64,000 bases of DNA. It comes from Dryocola sp036489025 (lineage in GTDB: Bacteria; Pseudomonadota; Gammaproteobacteria; Enterobacterales; Enterobacteriaceae). Made by a program: the position numbers and the translations under genes. The notes under the pieces were generated by a model. It was not told the DNA's origin. It saw only the letters and a list, made by a program, of their open reading frames with translations, and did not search any database. Location: positions 124,001-188,000 of the forward strand of contig DASXGN010000038.1 of assembly GCA_036489025.1 (NCBI GenBank), written 5' to 3'. Below, piece after piece: positions 26,482 through 35,626 of this stretch (the stretch's first letter is position 1; each line of letters starts with the position of its first letter).

Positions 26482-26805
26482 AATCCATTAAGTCCTTTAA
26501 CCAAATAATCAGCGGTGCAAGTGTAACCGCGTGAACCTTTTCCCCCAAATTTTTTACAAACAGAAAACACTTACCAATCAATCAGCCTCGCACAAACGGA
26601 TTTCACGCTCTTTTCACTTTTATGACAGCCGCGCGATCCCAGCGGCCTGGCTTTATCACCGTAGAATAAATATTTGGATGAGTTATTGATATGTCATTGA
26701 AATTAGCCCGCTGCCGTATGCAAGTTTTGCAAATGCCATCTACGCTTTATTTTAAGAAGATGAATGACTCTGACGGCAGTACCAAAAGCACCGCGACAGA
26801 TAAGT

Positions 26806-26821
26806 TGGCATAAGGGTTGCT
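26806..26821 (+). promoter_or_regulatory. sigma-54 promoter of yeaGH; region 26482-26907
   Basis: TGGCAT-AAGGG-TTGCT matches the -24/-12 consensus (TGGCAC-N5-TTGCA) with exact spacing, 86 bp before the yeaG ATG. E. coli yeaGH is nitrogen-responsive through NtrC and sigma-54, which agrees. The remaining 426-bp gap is AT-rich near the mipA start and contains no supported gene. Confidence 0.8.
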
Positions 26822-26907
26822 GTACTCAGAATACGTCTTCCGGGAGCCTCCATTACTCATACCAACGGCTCTCTAACCTGTGCTAAAAAACGAAAGGACG
26901 GCATGCC

Positions 26908-28842
26908 ATGAATATATTCGATCACTATCGCCAGCGCTATGAAGCTGCCAAGGACGAAGAGTTCACACTGCAGGAGTTTCTTGCCATTTGTAAGCAAGAT
27001 CGCAGTGCCTATGCCAACGCGGCAGAACGGCTATTGATGGCCATCGGTGAGCCAGTGATGGTGGATACTGCCACAGAGCCACGGCTGTCCCGTCTCTTTT
27101 CGAATCGGGTCATTTCCCGCTATCCGGCTTTTGAAGAGTTCTATGGCATGGAAGAAGCCATTGAGCAGATTGTTGCCTATCTGAAACATGCCGCTCAGGG
27201 GCTGGAAGAGAAGAAACAAATTCTGTACCTGCTGGGGCCGGTCGGCGGCGGTAAGTCCTCTCTTGCCGAACGCTTAAAAGCCCTGATGCAGCGCGTTCCT
27301 ATTTATACGCTGAGCGCCAACGGCGAGCGCAGCCCGGTTAACGATCATCCGCTGTGCCTGTTTAACCCGCAGGAAGACGCTTCTATTCTTGAAAAAGAAT
27401 ACGGCGTGCCGACCCGCTATCTGGGCACGATTATGTCGCCGTGGGCGGCAAAACGCCTGCATGAGTTTGGCGGCGATATTACTAAATTCCGCGTGGTAAA
27501 AGTCTGGCCGTCAATTCTGGCCCAGATTGCGATTGCCAAAACCGAGCCGGGCGATGAGAACAACCAGGACATCTCCGCGCTGGTCGGTAAAGTCGACATC
27601 CGTAAACTGGAAAACCACGCGCAGAACGATCCGGACGCTTACGGTTACTCAGGCGCGCTGTGCCGCGCCAACCAGGGCATCATGGAATTTGTCGAGATGT
27701 TCAAAGCGCCGATTAAAGTGCTGCACCCTTTGCTGACGGCGACCCAGGAGGGCAACTATAACGGCACCGAAGGTATCTCCGCCCTACCGTTCAACGGCAT
27801 TATTCTGGCGCACTCCAACGAATCGGAATGGGTAACGTTCCGCAACAACAAAAACAACGAGGCGTTCCTCGACCGCGTTTACATCGTCAAGGTGCCTTAT
27901 TGCCTGCGGATTTCCGAAGAGATCAAAATCTACGAAAAACTGCTTACCCACAGCGAGCTGCTGCACGCGCCTTGTGCCCCCGGCACGCTGGAAACGCTGT
28001 CGCGCTTCTCCATTCTTTCTCGTCTGAAAGAGCCTGAAAACTCCAGCATCTATTCCAAAATGCGGGTATACGACGGCGAAAGCCTGAAGGATACCGACCC
28101 GAAAGCGAAATCCTACCAGGAATATCGCGATTACGCCGGGGTGGACGAAGGCATGAACGGACTGTCCACGCGCTTCGCGTTCAAAATCCTCTCCCGCGTG
28201 TTCAACTTTGACCACGTTGAAGTGGCGGCGAACCCGGTCCATCTGTTCTACGTGCTGGAGCAGCAAATCGAGCGCGAGCAGTTCCCGCAGGACATTGCGG
28301 AAAAATATCTGGAGCACTTAAAAGGCTACCTGATCCCGAAATATGCGGAGTTTATCGGTAAAGAAATCCAGACCGCATACCTGGAATCCTACTCAGAATA
28401 CGGGCAAAACATTTTCGACCGTTATGTCACCTACGCTGACTTCTGGATTCAGGATCAGGAATACCGCGACCCGGATACCGGCCAGCTGTTTGACCGTGAA
28501 TCCCTGAACGCGGAGCTGGAGAAAATTGAAAAACCAGCCGGCATCAGCAACCCGAAAGATTTCCGTAACGAAATCGTCAACTTTGTGCTGCGTGCCCGAG
28601 CCAACAATAACGGTCGTAATCCTAACTGGACGAGCTACGAGAAACTGCGCACGGTCATCGAGAAGAAAATGTTCTCCAATACCGAAGAGCTGCTGCCCGT
28701 TATCTCGTTCAATGCCAAAACCTCGACCGACGAGCAGAAGAAACACGATGACTTTGTCGACCGTATGATGGAGAAAGGCTACACCCGTAAACAGGTTCGC
28801 CTGCTGTGCGAATGGTATCTGCGGGTGCGCAAGTCTTCATAA
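26908..28842 (+). CDS. yeaG: PrkA-type serine protein kinase YeaG
   Basis: A 644-residue protein (K-12 length) with an N-terminal PrkA AAA domain and a C-terminal kinase-like domain. The Walker A GPVGGGKSS is at residues 110-118. YeaG autophosphorylates and is linked to nitrogen starvation and stationary-phase stress responses. It is the first gene of yeaGH; the start at 26908 follows GAAAGGACGGC. A tight GC hairpin (28859-28880) in the gap to yeaH may set the ratio of the two products or stabilise the mRNA. Confidence 0.96.
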   Translation: MNIFDHYRQRYEAAKDEEFTLQEFLAICKQDRSAYANAAERLLMAIGEPVMVDTATEPRLSRLFSNRVISRYPAFEEFYGMEEAIEQIVAYLKHAAQGLEEKKQILYLLGPVGGGKSSLAERLKALMQRVPIYTLSANGERSPVNDHPLCLFNPQEDASILEKEYGVPTRYLGTIMSPWAAKRLHEFGGDITKFRVVKVWPSILAQIAIAKTEPGDENNQDISALVGKVDIRKLENHAQNDPDAYGYSGALCRANQGIMEFVEMFKAPIKVLHPLLTATQEGNYNGTEGISALPFNGIILAHSNESEWVTFRNNKNNEAFLDRVYIVKVPYCLRISEEIKIYEKLLTHSELLHAPCAPGTLETLSRFSILSRLKEPENSSIYSKMRVYDGESLKDTDPKAKSYQEYRDYAGVDEGMNGLSTRFAFKILSRVFNFDHVEVAANPVHLFYVLEQQIEREQFPQDIAEKYLEHLKGYLIPKYAEFIGKEIQTAYLESYSEYGQNIFDRYVTYADFWIQDQEYRDPDTGQLFDRESLNAELEKIEKPAGISNPKDFRNEIVNFVLRARANNNGRNPNWTSYEKLRTVIEKKMFSNTEELLPVISFNAKTSTDEQKKHDDFVDRMMEKGYTRKQVRLLCEWYLRVRKSS

Positions 28843-28911
28843 CGTCTAAGTCAGAAATGGGTGCCACGACCGTGGCGCCCTTGCGCAGTTGGCAAAGAAG
28901 TTGGGGGAACT

Positions 28912-30195
28912 ATGGCCTATTTTATTGACAGGCGACTGAACGGCAAAAACAAGAGCGCGGTGAACCGCCAGCGCTTCCTGCGTCGCTACAAAGCCCAAAT
29001 CAAACAGTCGATTTCCGAGGCCATCAATAAGCGTTCGGTGACCGACGTGGACAGCGGCGAGTCCGTCTCCATTCCCAGTGAAGATATCAGCGAACCGATG
29101 TTCCATCAGGGGCGCGGCGGCCTGCGCCATCGCGTTCATCCCGGCAACGATCATTTTGTACAGAACGACCGCATCGAGCGCCCGCAGGGCGGCGGCGGTG
29201 GTTCAGGGGCAGGACAAGGCCAGGCGAGCCAGGACGGTGAAGGTCAGGATGAATTCGTATTCCAGATTTCCAAAGACGAATATCTCGACCTGCTGTTTGA
29301 AGATCTCGCCCTGCCTAACCTGAAGAAAAATCAGCATCGCCAGCTCAACGAGTTCAAAACGCACCGCGCCGGGTACACTTCCAACGGTGTACCGGCCAAC
29401 ATCAGCGTCGTACGCTCGCTGCAAAACTCGCTGGCGCGCCGAACGGCGATGACGGCAGGAAAACGCCGCCAGCTGCATGAGCTGGAGGACAGCCTGGAAA
29501 CGGTCAGCAAAAGCGAGCCTGCTCAGCTGCTGGAAGAAGAGCGGCTGCGCAGGGAAATCGCCGAACTGCGCGAGAAAATTGCCCGCGTGCCGTTTATCGA
29601 CACCTTTGATTTACGCTACAAAAACTACGAAAAACGCGCCGAGCCTTCGAGCCAGGCCGTGATGTTCTGCCTGATGGACGTCTCCGGTTCGATGGACCAG
29701 GCGACCAAGGACATGGCCAAGCGTTTCTATATTCTGCTCTATCTGTTCCTGAGCCGAACCTATAAGAACGTGGAAGTGGTTTATATTCGCCACCACACGC
29801 AGGCGAAAGAGGTCGATGAACACGAGTTCTTCTATTCGCAGGAAACCGGCGGCACGATAGTATCGAGCGCGCTCAAGCTGATGGATGAAGTGGTGAAAGA
29901 AAGGTATGACCCGTCGCAGTGGAACATCTATGCGGCGCAGGCGTCCGACGGCGATAACTGGGCCGATGACTCCCCGCTGTGCCACGAGCTTCTTGCCAAA
30001 AAGCTGCTGCCGGTCGTGCGTTACTACAGCTACATCGAAATCACCCGCCGCGCTCACCAGACGCTGTGGCGTGAGTACGAAAATCTGCAGTCGACGTTTG
30101 ATAACTTCGCCATGCAGCATATCCGCGATCAGGACGATATTTACCCTGTCTTCCGGGAGCTTTTCCAGAAGCAGACCAGTGATTCTCATAATTAG
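28912..30195 (+). CDS. yeaH: YeaH, DUF444 von Willebrand-A-like stress protein
   Basis: A 427-residue protein, exactly the K-12 length. After a basic N-terminus and a Gly-rich linker (QGGGGGSGAGQGQ, about residue 88-101), the C-terminal half holds a vWA-like domain with the MIDAS-type motif VMFCLMDVSGSMDQAT. It is always paired with a YeaG/PrkA kinase and is thought to act with it. The frame is open 17 codons further upstream, but ATG at 28912 follows GGGGGAACT and matches the family. Confidence 0.95.
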   Translation: MAYFIDRRLNGKNKSAVNRQRFLRRYKAQIKQSISEAINKRSVTDVDSGESVSIPSEDISEPMFHQGRGGLRHRVHPGNDHFVQNDRIERPQGGGGGSGAGQGQASQDGEGQDEFVFQISKDEYLDLLFEDLALPNLKKNQHRQLNEFKTHRAGYTSNGVPANISVVRSLQNSLARRTAMTAGKRRQLHELEDSLETVSKSEPAQLLEEERLRREIAELREKIARVPFIDTFDLRYKNYEKRAEPSSQAVMFCLMDVSGSMDQATKDMAKRFYILLYLFLSRTYKNVEVVYIRHHTQAKEVDEHEFFYSQETGGTIVSSALKLMDEVVKERYDPSQWNIYAAQASDGDNWADDSPLCHELLAKKLLPVVRYYSYIEITRRAHQTLWREYENLQSTFDNFAMQHIRDQDDIYPVFRELFQKQTSDSHN

Positions 30196-30198
30196 TGC

Positions 30199-30226
30199 TT
30201 CCCCCGCGCTTTGGCGGGCGGGGGAA
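30199..30226. terminator. hairpin between yeaH and uraH
   Basis: TTCCCCCGC pairs perfectly with GCGGGGGAA around a 10-nt loop between convergent genes. There is no clear T-run on either side, so termination efficiency is uncertain. Confidence 0.6.
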
Positions 30227-30234
30227 TACTTCAC

Positions 30235-30636
30235 TCAGCTTCCACGGTAGGTTGAATAGCCGTACTGACTGAGCAATAGCGGAATATGTAATTTTTGATT
30301 TTTTTCTGAGACGCTAAACACGACCGGCACCGACGGGAAAAATGTTTTCTGGTTATCAGCCTTGAAATAGTCTCCGGTCAGGAACGTCACTTTATAGATC
30401 CCCGGCAGCATATCTTCAGTGGCCGGGAAAAGGGATTTTATCCTGCCATCCTCATTTGTTTTTCCGCTTGCAACGGGCTTCCAGTTCGTACCCGCTTGTT
30501 TTTCAAGCTCGACCATTACCCCTTTTGAAGGCAATCCAGTTTGCTGGTTAAGCACATGCACGCTCAAGGTACCTTCCGGTGCGGCGGTGGCATAAAGACT
30601 TACAAGGCAAAGAACGGGGGCAATTAAAATTTTCAT
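30235..30636 (-). CDS. uraH: periplasmic 5-hydroxyisourate hydrolase (transthyretin-like)
   Basis: A 133-residue protein with a signal peptide (MKILIAPVLCLVSLYATAA) and a transthyretin-fold domain. The HIUase signatures LSVHVLNQQTGLPS, an internal GRIKSLFP and the terminal SQYGYSTYRGS are all present; the YRGS tail is diagnostic of hydrolases rather than hormone-binding transthyretins. It hydrolyses 5-hydroxyisourate from urate oxidation. No other purine-degradation gene is nearby, as for E. coli HiuH, so its role may be broader than urate breakdown. Confidence 0.93.
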   Translation of the reverse strand: MKILIAPVLCLVSLYATAAPEGTLSVHVLNQQTGLPSKGVMVELEKQAGTNWKPVASGKTNEDGRIKSLFPATEDMLPGIYKVTFLTGDYFKADNQKTFFPSVPVVFSVSEKNQKLHIPLLLSQYGYSTYRGS

Positions 30637-30729
30637 CAGCTATCCTCACATCAGGTTGTGGGATAACTATAAATTAAGCATTGATAAACAATATTCAATT
30701 TCCTGTGATACTTTAACCCGATAATGCTG

Positions 30730-30753
30730 AAAACCCACCTTTCGGTGGGTTTT
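30730..30753. terminator. terminator downstream of kbp
   Basis: AAAACCCACC-TTTC-GGTGGGTTTT is a 10-bp stem with T-rich flanks on both strands. It lies just beyond the kbp stop. Confidence 0.8.
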
Positions 30754-30762
30754 CTTTTATTT

Positions 30763-30795
30763 CTTCGGCACGCGTATATTACTTCGGCACGCGTA
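30763..30795. repeat. 14-bp tandem duplication at the 3' end of kbp
   Basis: CTTCGGCACGCGTA occurs at 30763-30776 and again at 30782-30795 (19-bp period). The left copy lies just beyond the kbp stop and still encodes the normal end of the protein, so the duplication inserted an early TAA. Confidence 0.85.
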
Positions 30796-31225
30796 AAACC
30801 TGGCCCGGATAGATTTTATCGGGGCTTTTGAGCATCGGTTTATTGGCTTCAAAAATCTTGTTGTACTGATTCGCATCGCCGTAAACCTGTTTAGAAATGG
30901 CGCTCAGCGTATCGCCTGACTTGACGGTGTAATACTGGCTTTCAGCCGCCGCGTCATTTACCGAAACGTTATCTTCCACGCCGGCAATCCCCGCCACGTT
31001 ACCGACGGCGATAAGGATTTTTTCCTTCGCTTCCTGGCTTAAGCCTTCGCCGGAAACAACGGCCTTGCCGTCTTCAACTTTTATATCAACTTTATCGGCA
31101 TCCGGCACGCCCGTTTTCTTCAGATGCTCTTTCAGCAGTTCATTCTGGTCAGCCGCATGTGCTGTGCCCGTCACGGCATGAAGAATTTTTTCACCCGCTT
31201 CTTTCACAAAACTGATTAACCCCAT
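30779..31225 (-). CDS. kbp: potassium-binding protein Kbp (BON + LysM)
   Basis: A 148-residue cytoplasmic protein with an N-terminal BON domain (about 25-90) and a C-terminal LysM domain beginning YYTVKSGDTLSAISKQVYG. E. coli Kbp (YgaU) binds K+ and is made under osmotic stress. ATG at 31225 (MGLISFVKEAGEK) matches the family; the open frame extends 12 codons further upstream. The C-terminus ends RVPK, apparently one residue short because of the duplication just described. In K-12 kbp lies elsewhere, near 60 min. Confidence 0.93.
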   Translation of the reverse strand: MGLISFVKEAGEKILHAVTGTAHAADQNELLKEHLKKTGVPDADKVDIKVEDGKAVVSGEGLSQEAKEKILIAVGNVAGIAGVEDNVSVNDAAAESQYYTVKSGDTLSAISKQVYGDANQYNKIFEANKPMLKSPDKIYPGQVLRVPK

Positions 31226-31415
31226 AGGTCCTCCTGATAATTTTAGTCCGAACAGTAACAACGCGTTGAACCATAAAGTTTAGCAGAGGAAATATCTGTT
31301 CGGAGGCAAACAGTCCGCCATCTTATCTTTTTCAGATATTTCAAGCGGCGTTTTACGGAATGTAAGCCCGGGGAAGAAAATAAAGGCAGAAGTGAAACCG
31401 GTAGTTAAATACAGG

Positions 31416-31520
31416 TTACCAGCGGCGGTCCAGCAACAGCACTGAGGTGACCAGGGAGACAACGATGGCCAGGAATACGCCGGTAATACACATGACTTCG
31501 AATAACAGTGGATCGTTCAT
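31416..31520 (-). CDS. yoaI: YoaI, 34-residue membrane miniprotein
   Basis: A 34-codon frame begins MNDPLLFEVMCITGVFLAIV and ends LLLDRRW, with a single hydrophobic helix over residues 5-30. Length, the MNDP start and the acid/Arg end match E. coli YoaI (34 residues), which also lies immediately upstream of yeaL. GGAG is 7 nt upstream of the ATG. E. coli YoaI is Mg2+/PhoPQ-responsive; its function remains poorly known. It was found by reading the gap directly. Confidence 0.85.
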   Translation of the reverse strand: MNDPLLFEVMCITGVFLAIVVSLVTSVLLLDRRW

Positions 31521-31783
31521 TTCTCACTCCGCCTGCAAGCCGTTTGCGTAAAGTCATCAACCTATGAATCCATTTTTATCAGCTTAAGATGACAAATTTA
31601 TTATGCTGCTCTTTTTTTAATCAGGCGATTCTGGCAATGCCTGCGTTCTTCACCCTGAAATATTATGCACCTGCACAAAAGGCAGCTCGCCGCGTGAAAA
31701 ACCCAGGCAGATTATAACGCCTGCGGGTAAAGTGGAAACTCAAAATAAAAATAGCTTTTCCTCTTATTAAGCAAGGATATGCC

Positions 31784-32233
31784 ATGATATTCGATTCAAC
31801 TCTGCTTATTTTGCTGGCGCTGGCCGGTTTGGGATTTGTCAGCCATAACACCACGGTGGCGGTCTCGATACTCGTGCTGATCATCGTGCGGGTTACCCCG
31901 CTCAGCCAGTTCTTCCCGTGGATAGAAAAACAGGGGCTGACCGTCGGGATAATTATTCTCACCATTGGCGTGATGGCGCCGATAGCGAGCGGCACGCTGC
32001 CCGCCAGCACCCTGCTTCATTCTTTTACCCACTGGAAATCGCTGGTCGCCATTGCGGTCGGCGTCTTTGTTTCATGGCTTGGCGGCCGGGGCGTCACGCT
32101 GATGAGCAGCCAGCCAAGCCTCGTTGCCGGGCTGCTGGTCGGCACCGTGCTGGGCGTGGCCCTGTTCCGCGGCGTGCCGGTTGGGCCGCTGATAGCCGCC
32201 GGGCTGGTATCGCTGGTTATCGGGAAACAGTAG
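31784..32233 (+). CDS. yeaL: YeaL, DUF441 inner-membrane protein
   Basis: A 149-residue, very hydrophobic protein with four membrane segments (K-12: 148). The conserved run RVTPLSQFFPWIEKQGL and the LFRGVPVGPLIAAG end define the family; no function is known. The start at 31784 follows AAGGATATGCC. The last 17 bp overlap the end of the convergent permease gene. Confidence 0.93.
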   Translation: MIFDSTLLILLALAGLGFVSHNTTVAVSILVLIIVRVTPLSQFFPWIEKQGLTVGIIILTIGVMAPIASGTLPASTLLHSFTHWKSLVAIAVGVFVSWLGGRGVTLMSSQPSLVAGLLVGTVLGVALFRGVPVGPLIAAGLVSLVIGKQ

Positions 32234-32909
32234 CCCGCCCGTTCAGGCCGCGGGAAATCAGCCAGCCGAGGCCGCTGCACAGCAGATAATAAACCAGCCC
32301 GGTAAAAACGAAGATCGCTACGGGATAGACCTGCACGCGGCTGTTAACCTGGCCTGCAACCGTGGTCAGCTCCGGCACGTTGACGATAAAAGCCAGCGAA
32401 GTATCTTTCAGCAGCGCGATAAACAGCCCCACATAAGAAGGCACCACGTTGCGCATCGCCTGCGGCAGCAGCACCAGCCGCAGCATTTGCCCGTCGCCCA
32501 AGCCACCCGCCGTGGCCGCTTCGCGCTGTCCGTCCGGCAAAGCCTTCAGGCCAGCGTAGGTCGTATGCATCACCGCCGCCGAGGTAAACCAGGCCAGCGC
32601 CAGAGTCACGGTTAACGCGCCGGGCAAATCGCTGCCGGTGACAATCGGCAGCAGAAAGTAGAGCCAGAAGATGACAAAAATAAGCGGAATGCCGCGAATG
32701 AATTCTGCCCAGACAAAAAGCAGCTTTCTGACCAATCCGCCGTAGCGCCACGCCAGCCCGGCCAGCAGAACGCCAGCCAGAAGCGCCAGAGCCGCCGCTC
32801 CCCCGGCCATTAACAGCGTCAGCAGCACGCCGCCAGGCTCGCCCTGCGCCAGACGCCCCCAAAGCAGATAATCCAGATTCTCGGCAATCACCATGAAATT
32901 AGCCGTCAT
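32217..32909 (-). CDS. polar amino acid ABC transporter permease (second subunit)
   Basis: A 230-residue HisM/GlnP-type permease with about five membrane segments and the EAA loop REAATAGGLGDGQMLRLVLLPQ. RGIPLIFVIFWLYF is typical of the PAAT family. It is the last gene of a four-gene minus-strand operon (binding protein, ATPase, two permeases) and overlaps its upstream partner by 11 bp. The substrate is probably a polar or acidic amino acid by family, but the exact one cannot be read from the sequence. The operon is absent at this place in K-12. Confidence 0.9.
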   Translation of the reverse strand: MTANFMVIAENLDYLLWGRLAQGEPGGVLLTLLMAGGAAALALLAGVLLAGLAWRYGGLVRKLLFVWAEFIRGIPLIFVIFWLYFLLPIVTGSDLPGALTVTLALAWFTSAAVMHTTYAGLKALPDGQREAATAGGLGDGQMLRLVLLPQAMRNVVPSYVGLFIALLKDTSLAFIVNVPELTTVAGQVNSRVQVYPVAIFVFTGLVYYLLCSGLGWLISRGLNGRATVSR

Positions 32910-33678
32910 GATGCACCTGCTTTAACACAGTCCGCACCCCGGCACGCCTGCACCTGGCCGCTCGCGGGCCAAACCAGCTAAAGAGCATGCTCATCGCCAG
33001 GCCCAGCGCCAGATATAAAACGGTTCCCACCGCAAAGGCCTCCAGCGCATGAGCGTTATAGCTTTCAATCTGCCGCACCTGACAGGTTAGTTCGGCCAGG
33101 CCAATGCCGGTTGCCAGCGAAGAGAGTTTCATCAGATTGAGATACTGCCCGACGACGGGTTGCCAGGCGTTGACCAGCCCCTGCGGCAGCAGGATCCAGC
33201 GGAAAACGGCCCATGAAGAAAACCCCTGCGAAACGGCGGCCTCAACCTGCCCCTTCGGCACGGCCAGCAGACCGCTGCGCAATTCCTCCAGCAGGAAGGC
33301 AGAGGTAAACAGTCCTAATCCCCAGGCCGCACACAAAAATTCCGGCGTCAGCCACCAGACGTTACCGGGTAAAATCGACCAGCTATGTTCTTCGTTAATG
33401 AATCCGCGCGCGCCCTGCGGCAGGAAATTCCACGCGGCGAAATACCAGAACAACAGCTGAACCAGCAGCGGAGTATTGCGAAAGAGGGAAACCCAGGCGG
33501 CGACCATAGTTTGCCCGCCTCGCCCTCCCGCCAGGCGCAGCCCCAGCAGAAACAGCGTCAATAACGTCGCGAGGATGATGCCCGCAATCGTCACCCAAAC
33601 CGTGGTCAGAAAGCCGGAAACGAGCCACTGTAAGGGCTGGCCGCTCAGCGCCCCCGCCCAGTCAAACCGCCAGCTCAT
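32899..33678 (-). CDS. polar amino acid ABC transporter permease (first subunit)
   Basis: A 259-residue HisQ/GltJ-type permease. It shows SLFRNTPLLVQLLFWYFAAWNF, the family hallmark after the first helices, and the EAA-like loop VEAAVSQGFSSWAVFRWILLPQ. It should form a heterodimer with the product of 32217-32909. The start overlaps the ATPase stop (ATGA at 33675-33678) and the 3' end overlaps the next permease, so translation is coupled. Confidence 0.9.
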   Translation of the reverse strand: MSWRFDWAGALSGQPLQWLVSGFLTTVWVTIAGIILATLLTLFLLGLRLAGGRGGQTMVAAWVSLFRNTPLLVQLLFWYFAAWNFLPQGARGFINEEHSWSILPGNVWWLTPEFLCAAWGLGLFTSAFLLEELRSGLLAVPKGQVEAAVSQGFSSWAVFRWILLPQGLVNAWQPVVGQYLNLMKLSSLATGIGLAELTCQVRQIESYNAHALEAFAVGTVLYLALGLAMSMLFSWFGPRAARCRRAGVRTVLKQVHHDG

Positions 33679-34499
33679 TGTTCGTCCTTTAGCCCGGCGT
33701 GCAGCGGGTCGAGAACTTTTTGCAGGAAGCGCCGGGCGCGCGGATGCTGCGGGGCAGTGAAAAACGCCGTCGGCACGCTCTGTTCGAGGATCTCCCCACA
33801 GTCGATGAACACCACCCGATCGGCTATTTCGCGGGCAAACTGCATCTCGTGGGTGACGACTATCATCGTAATGCCGCTGTGCGCCAGCGATTTCATCACC
33901 GCCAGCACTTCACCAATCATTTCCGGGTCGAGCGCCGAGGTTGGCTCATCGAAAAGAATAATCTGCGGCCCGGAGGCCAGCGCACGGGCAATCGCCACCC
34001 GCTGCTGCTGCCCGCCGGAGAGCTGCGAAGGATAACGATCGGCCTTTTCGGCAAGCCCGACTCGCGCCAGCAAAGCGTGAGCCTGCTCGGTAGCGGCAGC
34101 GGGCGACCAGCCGTGGACGTGGGTGAGCGACAGAGTGATATTTTGCTCCGCCGTCAGATGAGCATAGAGATTGAACTGCTGGAACACGAAGCCAATACGG
34201 CTGCGCAACGCTCGCAGAGCCGTACCTTTAAGCGCTCGCGTGGGCCTGCCATCGATCAGAATTTCACCCGCGCTTAGCGGCTCCAGCTGGTTAATCAGCC
34301 TGATTAGAGTTGACTTGCCGGACCCGGACGGCCCGCAAATCGCGACCACTTCCCCCGAGTTGACCGTCAGGCTGACCGACTTTAAAACCTGGCTGTCGCC
34401 ATAGCTTTTGCTCGCCTGCCGAAACTCCACGCTGGCCTCTTTTAAGTGCGAGAAATCCGCAGCCTTCGCCGCGGATCCGCTGAATAAAGCGCCTGTCAT
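33675..34499 (-). CDS. polar amino acid ABC transporter ATPase
   Basis: A 274-residue ATPase of the GlnQ/HisP type. Walker A is GPSGSGKST, the signature LSGGQQQRVAIARAL, Walker B IILFDEPTSALDPE, and the switch His is in MIVVTHEMQFA. It carries an N-terminal extension of about 22 residues compared with GlnQ. It begins 1 bp after the binding-protein stop and overlaps the downstream permease by 4 bp. Confidence 0.94.
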   Translation of the reverse strand: MTGALFSGSAAKAADFSHLKEASVEFRQASKSYGDSQVLKSVSLTVNSGEVVAICGPSGSGKSTLIRLINQLEPLSAGEILIDGRPTRALKGTALRALRSRIGFVFQQFNLYAHLTAEQNITLSLTHVHGWSPAAATEQAHALLARVGLAEKADRYPSQLSGGQQQRVAIARALASGPQIILFDEPTSALDPEMIGEVLAVMKSLAHSGITMIVVTHEMQFAREIADRVVFIDCGEILEQSVPTAFFTAPQHPRARRFLQKVLDPLHAGLKDEQ

Positions 34500-34500
34500 T

Positions 34501-35331
34501 TTACTTCGCTTCTATTTTAAAGCCGCGCGGCTGGGGCGTTTTACTGCCCGGCCCGAACCAGCCGTCGTAAATTTTTGCCGCCTCGCCCGTTTGCTCAAGC
34601 TTAACCAGCTCGTCGTTCACCGCTTTGAGCAGCGCGCCCTCACCCTTTTTGACTCCGACACCGATTTCTTCCTTGCTGAGCAAATCCGGCAATATTTTGA
34701 ATTTTGCCCGGTCAGGCGCGTCGGCCAGCAGCCCGGCAAGAATGGTGCTGTCCTGGGTTATGGCCTGCACGTTGCCATTGCGCAGCGCGGTTAACGCCAG
34801 CGGAATATCGTCATAGGACAGCACGCGAGCCGTCGGGAAGCGCTGATGCAGAGCCTGCTCGCCGGTGGTTCCCTTTACCGCGCCAATACGGCTTTTATCG
34901 TAGTCATCAAGCCTGTCGGGAGCGCTGGCCGGCACCAGGAACTGCTGGCCGGTCACAAAGTAAGGCGTTGAAAAATCAACCACCTGCGCCCGTTCGGGTG
35001 TGATTGTGATATCAGCCACAATGAGGTCAACTTTGCCAGACTGTAACAGCGGAATACGGTTCGCGGGATTAGTGGCCACCAGTTCCAGTTTAACGCCCAG
35101 TGACTTCGCCAGCGCTTTAGCAAAATCAACATCATAGCCAACTATATCGTGTGTTTTAGGGTCTATTGAACCAAATGGCGGGTTGGCGTCAAAAGTTGCC
35201 ACTTTAACAACGCCCGCTTTTTGAATATCTGCCAGCCGATCCGCCTGCGCAGCCGTTGCTCCCAGCCCGGTCAGCGCCAGTAAAACCAGTGCCGCAACCT
35301 TCTTTTTATGAACTGCCATTGCCTGTGCCAT
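34501..35331 (-). CDS. polar amino acid ABC transporter periplasmic binding protein
   Basis: A 276-residue SBP family 3 protein with a signal peptide (VAALVLLALTGLGATAAQA, cleavage near residue 30). The ligand pocket is visible in ATFDANPPFGSIDPKTHDI, ADITITPERAQVVDFS and AITQDSTILAGL; the Arg in ITPER and the Asp in AITQDS normally clamp the alpha-carboxylate and amino groups of an amino acid. The ATG at 35331 follows AAGGAAAATCT; a second Met at residue 6 is possible. It is the first gene of the operon, with its promoter in the 295-bp gap shared with the divergent chemoreceptor gene. Confidence 0.9.
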   Translation of the reverse strand: MAQAMAVHKKKVAALVLLALTGLGATAAQADRLADIQKAGVVKVATFDANPPFGSIDPKTHDIVGYDVDFAKALAKSLGVKLELVATNPANRIPLLQSGKVDLIVADITITPERAQVVDFSTPYFVTGQQFLVPASAPDRLDDYDKSRIGAVKGTTGEQALHQRFPTARVLSYDDIPLALTALRNGNVQAITQDSTILAGLLADAPDRAKFKILPDLLSKEEIGVGVKKGEGALLKAVNDELVKLEQTGEAAKIYDGWFGPGSKTPQPRGFKIEAK

Positions 35332-35572
35332 AGATTTTCCTTTTTATCCCCGCCAGTTAGCGAGCTATGGCATTACGCTCCCACAACCGCGCTGGCCCCG
35401 CCAATGCTTAAAAATCCTTTGCATATGCAGAAATGATCTTAGTTAGCCCCCTGTTAAAAGTTTCACTTATAGATTATTGAAATGATTTCATTAAGAAATT
35501 GTTTTTAAAAACAAAAAAACGATTTTTATCGCTTAAATTTGTGATGGCAGCATGATTTTTAACATTCATGAA

Positions 35573-35600
35573 AAAAGTTTCTTTTGCCTCAGGCCGATAA
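35573..35600 (+). promoter_or_regulatory. sigma-28 (FliA) flagellar promoter of the chemoreceptor gene
   Basis: AAAAGTTT, a 12-nt spacer, and GCCGATAA match the sigma-28 consensus TAAAGTTT-N11-GCCGATAA in all but one base, with one extra spacer base. It lies just upstream of the chemoreceptor start (35627), the class of gene expected to have such a promoter. Confidence 0.75.
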
Positions 35601-35626
35601 CGTTGGGAGCTAACAGGAGAGGCAAA

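Noticed and set aside
31229..31462. 60-codon minus-strand frame at 31280-31462
   Set aside because: It overlaps yoaI in another frame, has no ribosome-binding site and its translation is not protein-like; yoaI explains the conserved signal.
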